Source of the DNA: Trichuris trichiura
Lineage: Eukaryota; Nematoda; Enoplea; Trichinellida; Trichuridae
Assembly: GCA_037903355.1 (NCBI GenBank)
Contig: JBAJFE010000027.1
Location: 1 to 64,000 of the forward strand
Reading direction: 5' to 3'
Length of the DNA stretch: 64,000 nt
Shown: piece by piece, positions 55,961 through 64,000 of the stretch
Position numbering within the stretch: the stretch's first letter is position 1
Layout of the letters: every line of letters starts with the position of its first letter
Position numbers and translations under genes: made by a program
The notes under the pieces: generated by a model
Seen by the model: the letters and a program-made list of their open reading frames with translations, nothing else
Told to the model about the DNA's origin: nothing
Databases searched by the model: none

Positions 55961-57111
55961 ATGAGTAGAAAAAATTTGCGTAGAAAACAAAACAGCGAAA
56001 GCGAAGACGATGCAGAAGAGCAGAAAAGGTATAAAATTTGGTTTCGCTTGGCGATTTGCTAGTTTTTTATTTCAGAAAGCACGTAGAAACAATACGGCAA
56101 TTTCAAATGTTCAGGAAGCGCACGCATGGCCTGAAGTTCGTCAATTGTCGACATGAAAACCTTTTCTCAACTTAAGATTTCACTTCTTCAGCGTCAATGA
56201 ACTGATGCAGAAAGGAGATGAACCGAAGGAAAAAGAGTTGGTAAATTGGGAACTTATTTTTCCATTGTAATAAATTTCGCTTTTTAAGGATTGTTTGCGG
56301 CTGAAAACTGGCGGGATGGTTGACATGAAAAAATTGAAGCCAAGCGATTTGTATGACGCTTTTGCGCTAGCTTTACGACTTCCCGCGTTTTGTAGAAAAC
56401 GCGTGGACGTCGAAGAGGGGATTCGAAATACATTCTCCAGAGAAAGCCAGTTGCGCGACGAAGACGAGGAAATGTACGGAATGTTTGTCGTGCCTTTTTG
56501 CTTAATCAAAGCGTACTTCTTTGCCCTTTTAGGCGTAAATTTGTTGAGGAAGAGCTTTGCAAGCGGAAAGGAACGCAGCAGCCAAAGGAAGAATTAACGC
56601 CGAAACCGCGGAGCATCGAAGAAAGATTGTTCGAATTGCCGGAACATTTAAAAAAATATCAAAGCAAAACTCGGGAAGACATGTTGTCTAATCAAATGCT
56701 TTGCGGAATACCTGAGGTCGACTTGGGCATCGAGTGGGCTTTTACGTCGCGAAACTTCCCGCTTTCAGTTCCTCTGTTCTGTTACAGAGAAAAAATTAAG
56801 ACAATCGAAGAAACTGAAGCTGCAAAGCAGCGTTGGCTCATCGAACGTGCTAATAAGCGAACAACAACAGATGAACTGAAGCAACCAGATGCTCTCGGTG
56901 TAGTTTACAATTTTTAAAAAAATTTAACATTTCCATTTTAGAAGCTAACTGCACGATGGCAAGACTGTCTAGCAAAATTGCAAGCGTTGCTGCGAGCAAT
57001 AAGGAAGTCTTCGAAAAATCTACCCCTCCCACTATTTCTGATAATAAGCCAACTGATGCTGAATGCTTACAGAAATTCAAAGGACAGTTGCTGTATCAAA
57101 ATTATCAATGA
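55961..57111 (+). CDS. C9orf78: C9orf78/TLS1 homologue, spliceosome-associated protein (8 exons, 265 aa)
   Basis: Exons: 55961-56028, 56076-56135, 56192-56240, 56289-56350, 56396-56473, 56533-56733, 56788-56897, 56942-57111; 266 codons with stop. The N-terminus MSRKNLRRKQNSESEDDAEE matches the basic-then-acidic start of the family. Diagnostic blocks are RLKTGGMVDMKKLK, RDEDEEM, KFVEEELCKRKG and DMLSNQMLCGIPEVDLGIE. The family (yeast/fission yeast Tls1, human C9orf78) associates with the spliceosome and affects splice-site choice and telomeric transcripts. The C-terminal exon is poorly conserved. If exon 7 is read through its donor instead of spliced, translation stops at 56917. Confidence 0.88.
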
Positions 57112-57255
57112 CACTTACGTAGCTGAGCTGCTGCTTTTATTTTTTTCCAGTCGTTGGTTTTTTTAACCGATTTCCCGTTTTTTTTCTAAAACTTACTTGC
57201 GAAGCTTAACCATTACTAAAGCTGTTTCAGTATGTTTCAAAAAATCTGAGCTTTT

Positions 57256-57261
57256 AATAAA
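57256..57261 (+). terminator. polyadenylation signal of C9orf78 homologue
   Basis: AATAAA about 145 nt after the stop, in the 282-bp convergent space before the RPS18 stop. Confidence 0.5.
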
Positions 57262-57358
57262 AACTCTATTACCGCAAGAATGGTTCATGTTACTGTAACT
57301 TCGCATTCCCAACAGCAGAAACTATGCAGAAGAATCTAAATGTCACTTAGCTTCATAA

Positions 57359-57364
57359 TTTATT
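57359..57364 (-). terminator. polyadenylation signal of RPS18
   Basis: TTTATT on the plus strand (AATAAA on minus), 30 nt after the RPS18 stop codon. Confidence 0.6.
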
Positions 57365-57393
57365 CATCTCGACAACCGAACAATTTCCAACGC

Positions 57394-58091
57394 CTATTTT
57401 TTCTTCGATACGCCAACGGTGCGCCCTTTACGCCCGGTTGTTTTAGTATGTTGCCCTCTCACGCGAAGGCTAAAAAGGCGATATTCGCTTTAGTTAATGA
57501 AACAGTTTGAAATACCCCCAATAGTGACGCAAACCGCGATGGGCGCGTATCTTCTTCAAACGTTCCAAATCTTCGCGCAATTTGCTGTCCAAAGCGGTGC
57601 TCAGCACTTGCGAATAGGTACCATCCTTGATGTCCTTTTGTCGATTGAGGAACCATTTGGGAATTTTAAATTCTCTTGGATTGTTCATTATTGTTACAAG
57701 CTTTTCAACCTTTGGCAAAAAGACGAACAAAGTTGAAGCTCAAAAAACAACAAACGACGCCTTACTTCCGCTTCGCTGAGCTCGCCAGCTCTCTTGTGAA
57801 CGCTGATGTCGGCTTTTCGGCAAACAGCGTGGCCGAAGCGTCTCCCGACGCCCTGAAAGGCTTGCATCCATTTAATACAAAAATATAACGTAACAGCAAT
57901 GAAACAACAAGAAGGACCGCTGAAAATTCGCCTTACTTTTATGGCCGTCAAAGCGTACGGAATCTTTCGATTACCATCGATATTCGTGTTCATAACACGT
58001 AATATGTGAATGAAACGTTCAGGAACAACCAAACTCTAAAGAGAGTCGTAAATTCTTAAAAGTAAACAGATCTCGAAATTTCACGCACCAT
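57394..58091 (-). CDS. RPS18: ribosomal protein uS13 (RPS18) (5 exons, 152 aa)
   Basis: Minus-strand exons from 5': 58089-58091 (ATG only), 57937-58035, 57766-57852, 57516-57709, 57394-57469; 153 codons with stop, the same 152-aa length as the vertebrate protein. Diagnostic stretches: [72 protein letters not shown] and the basic C-terminus [20 protein letters not shown]. It is a 40S head protein contacting P-site tRNA. The start codon alone forms the coding part of exon 1, a common layout in ribosomal protein genes. Confidence 0.97.
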
Positions 58092-58462
58092 TTTTACTGC
58101 AACACGTCGAACGGCAGCGAACAGACAACCCAACCAAACCTACGGGTTACTGTACTGTGCTTTCAGACTAACAGGTTATTACCCAACGAGTTGCGACTTA
58201 ATTAATTCTTACCAATTATAAGTCACAAAGGAACCTTACGAAAACGTCTCTTTTATTCAGAAGGCATGCAATCTTCTAATCACTATGCCTATTGTTGCAC
58301 CAAGTGGGTGCGTTCACCTCGCCGCAGCGTTCACGTTGCAGTATCTTTTACTTTGCCGTAGCGTCACGTTCCCGTAGCTTACAAAGCCTTTGCAGCACCT
58401 CGTCCGATATGCAATCAACGCCTGCCCTTCGCCACCGGCCATGGGTTTATTTCACCCTATAC

Positions 58463-61400
58463 CATAGGTTCTCAAACTTTTTGCTCCATCACCCCCCCTG
58501 TGAACGTTCCTGACCGCTACTGCCCCCAATTCTGATTGGTCAATTTTGAGCGAGCTGATTGGCTGGAAGGTAGAGAGTGGCGTAGCCGGGACGTCATTAG
58601 GTTCTCAAACATTTCCCTCCGTCGCTCCCGATGGGAAAATTTTTGCAAAACCGCTACTCGCGAGAACATTTTGCACAAAACACTTCAACTCCTCGTCACC
58701 TGAAAGGCGTACTATACCACTCCTGCTTTTCCACCAATCACTTTACGATGTGAAAATTTCTGCTTGCCTTTCACATCACTTGTCACATTTTTCAGGACAT
58801 GGAGTCACATATGCAAGAAGCATTCATTAGCCTTTCCTGAAAGAAAACAATCAGTGTGCATCTGTTTGTTTTCTTATGTACACCAAAAGAATTGTAGTGA
58901 CAAGGAACCAGATGGAAGTGAAAGCGCTTAAGCGAGAAAATACAAAAGAAACTATAACGCAAGTTTGCGACTGCACATGAACGGACACTACTCAATGTGA
59001 TGGGTGTGCTTAATGCAGTACGAGCAAGTTGTCTACGTTTGGCTGCATCTTCATCATCATCGGTCTAAGGTCGCCTCGATTCACTATGTCCAGCCGACTT
59101 CTCTCTTGCTACTTAGAAGCGCCGTAACTGCGCTAAATCCGCAATCTGCTAAATAAGACAATGGAAACGCAATAAGGATGCTTTCTACAGCAGCCTATAA
59201 CAACGGAAGCAGCTTCCTTATTTCGCTCTGTAGCCAAAACTGCTGATATTCACTTTTCAATTTCACTGTCAGCTCTTCATTGCTTTGCAGTTCAGTCAGT
59301 TTTTCCTGCAATTCCATCTCCGCTTCACCGACGTTGGACATAGGGTCTATTGCCCGCTATGGAATTTCCAAGTTAAGGATATCACTGAACCGTTCCGTGA
59401 AGTCAACGTGCAGCATCTCCAAGTGTTGTCAGTACATTTCAACTTCTTGTTCAGCGATGTCCTCTTCCTCCTTCAGTGCAGTTAGAAGGGGAAACTGATA
59501 GAACTCACCGGCCCGTAAATTTCGTTTGAAAATTGGCAATTTCGCGACGAAAGCAGATATAGCTCCTTTAGTCTTAATCAAGTTTAAGTCACTGCCTTGG
59601 AGCTGCAAGTTCATTGCATTGAATTTGTAGTACATGTCTGCCAGATACGCGATGTTCTTCTTGTTTTTCTTTAAATGCTCTCGTAGAGAAGGATTCACAC
59701 ACCACAAAAGTTCTAGAACTATGTCAAAGAGGCTGTAAAAGCGAGTTAAACAAGCACCCTTCGACAACCAGCGAACTTCAGTGTGAAATAACAGGCGATT
59801 GAAGTCTTCATCATTCTGTTCACCAAGCTGTCTGAATAATCCCTCATTCAGCGATTTACTTTTGATGGTATCAACCGCTGTAAGAGTGATCAGTTTAATC
59901 GTTCGCTCAGGCGTCTTGTGGCTAAATGCTGTCGCTGAATGACGCAATGAACCGTCAAAAGGCCAGGAACGAGCTGCTTCAAATGTGCAAGAAAGCCGCG
60001 GTAGCAGCCCACCATCGACGGTGCTCCATCGCTTGCCACAGCAACTATGTTCGCCATAGGCATGTTTTTGTCCTTGAAACATTTTCTACAGCAAGGAAAT
60101 AGAGCTTCTTCTTTGGTATTTGTCTGCAACTGTGTGGCAAACAGCAGTTCCTGTACCAGGGCTTAATCCATTACGAATCTGACACAACCTATTAATAATG
60201 CTTCATTGTTAGGTAAGATCGATTAATCAATCTGCAAAGAAAAATGCGTTGCTCTCAAGAAGTCGCATAGAGTGCATTCTACGTCGTTGCTCATTTCGTC
60301 AATCCTTCCTTGCACTGTGTCATTACTCAGAGGCATCCTTCCGATTATTTTAGTTGGTGACATGTGCAGTACAGTCTAGATAACTTCGCTAATCACGGGA
60401 AGCAACAGTGTTTCCCCAATGTTATGTGGCTTTCCAAATTTTGCAATCAGTAATGAAATGGTATAAGACGCATGCAGGCCATCTTTATCTTTTTCTGGTG
60501 CCGGTGGCAACATACGTGGCAATATGTTTCTTGTACAAAATTTCTGGCGAAGCGACGGAAAGTAGCTGATGTTCTTGTCACGCATGTCTGGATGTACTCT
60601 ATTAATGTGGTCGTGTAGCCTCGATGGCTTCACAGATTCGTTCGAAACCACTACCACAAATCAAACACACAAATAGCCATTTATTCGCAGGTGATTGTGT
60701 AAAACCATACTTCAAATAGTCTGAGCTGTACTGCCTGCGTTTCTTTCATACTTCCGTCATTGAAAGAAGGCCACGAAATGATGGTTCTTGTCGTTGCTGT
60801 ATTAGAGGGCTGAGAAGTTGCGGCAACGATTCCGTTTATTTGCAGTAAACGGCAAGAACAAGAAACAAATATGTATGTATATTCACGAGTATGTCTTGTA
60901 CAAAGGTAAAATACCGTAAAATGTTGGCGGAACACGGCACACGGAACAGAAACAAAAATCCTCCGATGACGAAACAGGAACACGGAAGAACCCAAGCGGG
61001 AAGACTCACAGAAAGACTCTGCGCCCAGAAAGTATTAGCTTAAACACAAGGATGAACGAGTAAGGTGACCACCAGGGTGCGAAAAAAATTTAGCAGACAG
61101 GTTGCCGCACCGGATTTTTTTAAACTCGTCTCCGCCAGAATTGGAGGAGGCACTTTCAGAGGAAGTCAAGTGAGGATTAAGAGCGCAACGGAACAGAGGA
61201 ACAGTGGACGTGAAGGAATGAAACAGCTGTGCATGGATTGCTGGCATGCGAAACACAATGAGCATACACGTTCTGTGTAAGCTTAGGCTAGGGCAGAATA
61301 GGATGAACTGTAAGCAATCCCCACTTGACCTTCTTTGAACTTACTGTCTCCATTTTTGGCGGAGTTGAGCCATGAAAAACGCCATTGTTCAATTGCGCCT

Positions 61401-61629
61401 TCCATCCCCACTTGACCTCCTTTAAAGTCCCCGCCTCTACTTCTGGCGAGAACGAGTTAAGAAAGGCTCTTCTTACGCCGGTTTTTCTGACAGCCTTTTT
61501 GCGCTAGAGACAATTCAGCCAGAATTCCTCTTATGCGATTCTCAACGTTCCCGCATGGGTTTCCCATCGCCCCCCTGTGCTCTCTCATCGCCCCCCAGGG
61601 GGCGATATCTCCCACTTTGAGAACCTAGG
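58463..61629 (-). mobile_element. ZBED5-like hAT transposon, decayed
   Basis: 3167 bp with ends CATAGGTTCTCAAAC and inverted CTTTGAGAACCTAGG; perfect 8-bp duplication CCCTATAC (58455-58462, 61630-61637). It contains a broken transposase (about 59160-60657) and, near 61270-61450, sequence related to the family A MITE (AGGCTAGGGC, then CCCGCCTCTACTTCTGGCG). Lies just upstream of RPS18. Confidence 0.85.
59160..60657 (-). pseudogene. ZBED5-type hAT transposase, broken
   Basis: 60657-60376 holds the end of the BED finger (VKPSRLHDHINRVHPD). 60129-59890 has ANIVAVASDGAPSMVGCYRG (catalytic Asp region) with LLTVHCVIQRQHLA. 60082-59429 has [37 protein letters not shown]-type helices and the expected insertion domain. 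Frame shifts separate the parts and the dimerisation end is truncated. Related to, but distinct from, the copy at 29585-31625. Confidence 0.8.
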
Positions 61630-61772
61630 CCCTATACGGTCGCGTAAGATCCTCTCGTTTCGACGCTGGCCGCGATTCGCTTTCGTTGCTTGCAGTCGAT
61701 AAGTGATTGCTCTTAGCTGATTTTCCTCTGATCAATTCCTTCAGGTTGATGCTTAACCCTCTTGGTCTATCT

Positions 61773-62731
61773 CAATGATTCCCAAATGGGGTACCAGGGG
61801 CCCCTTGGGGGCCCTGGAAAACTTGAAGGGGGCCCTGGGAAGAACTGGGGATTTAGGGGGTCCCTGGGAGCTTAGGGGGCCTCAGGGGATCCCTGGTAGT
61901 CGGTGCCGCAGGACGAGAGCGATGTGCCGTTCAGGATAGTGAGGCGCGGCGACCTGTGATTACTTCTGACGACTATCGAGCCGGACGTGGATAAATTAGT
62001 AGCACTGCACCATACCCAGTCATCGCGCTGAGGTAAGATCAAGCGACTGTCGTCTTGCTCTGAGGAAACATTGAATTTAGATTCAGTGTTGCGCAGCCCT
62101 GAGAACAGCATCGCAGCCTGACTTACATATTGCGCTACCATTGCTAACAACCCAAAAAATTGAGAAAGAGGAAATCCAGTGCGGTGCTTGTATTCTGAAG
62201 GCTCCCCGATCTGCAATTAGCCGGCTTAAGTCCAGCAATACGAAAAGAACGCCTTCAGTGCCAACTAAAGAATTAAAGACGTTAACGGTTTCGAATATCG
62301 TAAAGGAGCTTTCGCCGTTTATGGCAGCCGGCTTCCTTACTAACCATTTCGCTCTAGTGTAGAAAAGAAATTAAGCGTTGACTTTGCGTCGCCAGGTTTT
62401 CCAGTCATTGATCGCACACTCAACTTTCGCAGCGCAAAAGATGGGGTCCTACTTGCGGCTGACAAGATCCGCAGGTTAATAAGGCTTTTAATGACGGCCC
62501 GGCTTAACGGTTTTTTCTTTGGCATACACGGTAGGCAGCGAAGTCAATTCTACATTCTGCAGCCGGTTTCAGGTGTTGAACTACTTGCACAAATTCACAA
62601 CAACGTAACCATAGTAGGCGCACTTGGGGGTAACAGAAGCAGGAGAATTACGTTGGGGAGAACGACGGGGGCCGTGGCAAGTTGAAGGTCGCGAAAGGTG
62701 GCCCTGGCTCCAAAAAGGTTGGGAAACACTG
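61773..62731. mobile_element. hAT MITE with possible captured gene fragment
   Basis: 959 bp with ends CAATGATTCCCAAATGG and inverted GGTTGGGAAACACTG; perfect 8-bp duplication GTCTATCT (61765-61772, 62732-62739). The ends match the family of 17622-18555. The middle (about 62150-62640, plus strand) reads as coding-like sequence. It includes KEEIQCGACILKAPRSAISR, then a GT...CTTACTAAC...TAG intron-like gap, then SVDFASPGFPVIDRTLNF. No family was recognised for it. Confidence 0.75.
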
Positions 62732-62821
62732 GTCTATCTGCATCGGTTTATTGCCGTTGGTTTGCGGTCCTTCGTCCAACTTCCCTAATTCATTACGCTG
62801 CAATGATCGCCATTGCTCCAC

Positions 62822-63148
62822 TGTGATGAACAGCGCGGGGGAAATTACGGAAACTGCTTCCTGCGCGACGGGCCGTGAAAGCGATAATCCCTGCAGGACA
62901 AACCTTGAAAGTGACACGCGCAGGGCGGTCTCCGGAAATAGCCGTCAGGACACGCGCAGGGCGGTCACCGGAAATAGCCATCAGATGTCACCTGGCCCAT
63001 GAAGTGACGCTCGGCCCGCGCCAGGATAAGGAGTATATAAAAGAGCACCCACGAAGGGCTAAGGGGGTGAAGAGATTCGTGTTGTGTTGGTACAATAAAG
63101 CGTTTGACAATCCTTTCCTGCGTGCGTCTGTCAACTGCGTTTACTACA
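62822..63148 (+). repeat. probable solo LTR
   Basis: Starts TGTGATG and ends ACTACA, with TATATAAAAG near 63034 and AATAAA near 63095, the order seen in the 359-bp LTR at 8233. About 327 bp. No second copy or internal region in the window, and the flanking 5-mers do not match well. It is therefore called only by architecture. Confidence 0.5.
62913..62984. repeat. 36-bp tandem repeat, two copies
   Basis: Units 62913-62948 and 62949-62984 (start GACACGCGCAGGGCGGTC, end CATCAG or CGTCAG) differ at two positions. They lie in the upstream (U3-like) part of the probable solo LTR, where enhancer repeats are common. Confidence 0.85.
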
Positions 63149-64000
63149 TTTACCGCCTGTACGTTTTAGCAGTTCGTTCAAAACTTGCTTTCCTATTCAT
63201 TTCCATTATTCTTTGGCCTTCAGTTTCCACTGTCAGTTTATCCCATTTGATTCAGCCCATTTGTTTTGCCGCTATTCTTCCTGCTGCCGTTCCTTTAATT
63301 CTTTGGCCTTCTCTGCCTTCTGCTATACCAGGTTTTTTCTTCCGCTATTAGTTCATCTTGCTGTTTTTGGAACGATGGCATTTTGCTGACGCTGTCAGTA
63401 CTGGTTTGTTTCATTGGCTTTAGCTTACAGTTACTAAACCTACTCATTGGATGCTGATGGCGCAGTAGAGAGAGCGGAGAGCTGTAAACTTAATTATTAC
63501 GTTTACGTTTGCGCTGACGACGGGAGCAGCAGCTACCCGAAAGTTTCGCTTATTAAAAGTTTCTATGGGCTGAAAATTCCGTACTTCAATTATGCAAAGA
63601 CATTTGAATCCAGAATGATCTATCAAATAAGTTTCCAACATCGTTGGAAACGCTTTAAAATTCTACATCGCCCCTATGTCAGCTTAGTCGAGAGCGGATT
63701 CACCAGAGCTATTTCCTCAAAAAACCAGCAAAAGAATGGGTGCCGCCGCGTGAGGCGTCCTGCGACTATTGCTGTCTATTTTTGAGCAGGACATCATAGA
63801 ACTTCCAGAAAACCGCCAAGCTCAAAGGCAGCATTTATTTTCATAGATAGTTCTACCTCATGCGGCTTTTTTAAGTTTCGCCTAGTGTTACGAAACTAAA
63901 GTGTGGTTTTATTCAACTTAAAGAGCGACTAGCAACTGATGACAGCAGTTAAAGAGACGGGGCTGTAGGCGAACACTTGCGCCAAGAACGAAGGCTTCGA
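63149..64000. other. unannotated end of window
   Basis: Contains a repeated TTCTTTGGCCTTC phrase (about 63208 and 63299) and a hammerhead-like motif at 63509. The ORF 63447-63785 runs across that motif and has no recognised domain, so it is not called a gene. Confidence 0.4.
63509..63550 (+). ncRNA. hammerhead-ribozyme-like motif (copy 9)
   Basis: CTGACGA, stem II GGG..GC/GC..CCC with internal mismatches, GAAAGTT (stem III with a G-U pair), predicted cleavage nucleotide T, stem I GCG/CGC. Confidence 0.5.

Overview
The window is animal (metazoan) nuclear DNA. Protein genes are split by many GT-AG introns, most of them only 45-60 nt long, and the recognisable genes are animal orthologues. Short introns, close gene spacing and degenerate TTAGGC-like stret­ches inside one repeat family fit a nematode or another small invertebrate. 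The sequence alone does not fix the species. No CRISPR array, rRNA or tRNA gene was seen.

Layout. 1-19.0 kb is a transposon graveyard: Penelope-like element (PLE) pieces, a terminal-inverted-repeat (TIR) MITE family, Tigger (pogo) pieces and hAT MITEs, with a three-level nest. In that nest a PLE is split by a Ty3/gypsy-type LTR element (4295-13758, minus), whose gag is in turn split by a nearly intact second LTR retrotransposon (8233-12999, plus). 19.0-21.2 kb is unannotated.

21-58 kb is the host gene block: a small hypothetical ORF; a RALGPS-type Ral exchange factor (+); a degenerate mitochondrial seryl-tRNA-synthetase-like protein (-); the 23-exon Ski2 RNA helicase gene (+, 18 kb, because two introns of about 6.7 kb are full of hAT, Tigger and PLE DNA); an AK5-like protein with two decayed adenylate kinase domains (+); a catalytically complete AK1-type adenylate kinase (+); an SH3-less endophilin-B (-); a C9orf78/TLS1 homologue (+); and ribosomal protein uS13/RPS18 (-). 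The exon chains given for the spliced genes all sum to whole numbers of codons (525, 1242, 579, 208, 294, 265 and 152 aa), which supports the models.

58.4-64 kb is again repeats: a decayed ZBED5-like hAT, a hAT MITE carrying what looks like an intron-containing gene fragment, a probable solo LTR and a further ribozyme relic.

The most interesting recurring signal is a short RNA motif: a CUGANGA core, a stem II, then GAAA, a two-base-pair stem III without a loop and a short stem I. It occurs at least nine times in both orientations, usually beside PLE coding remnants. It has the layout of the minimal type-I hammerhead ribozymes known from Penelope-like elements. Two copies share a body of about 180 bp and look like a short non-autonomous hammerhead element. 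Three palindromes seem to be built from, or to contain, the same material.
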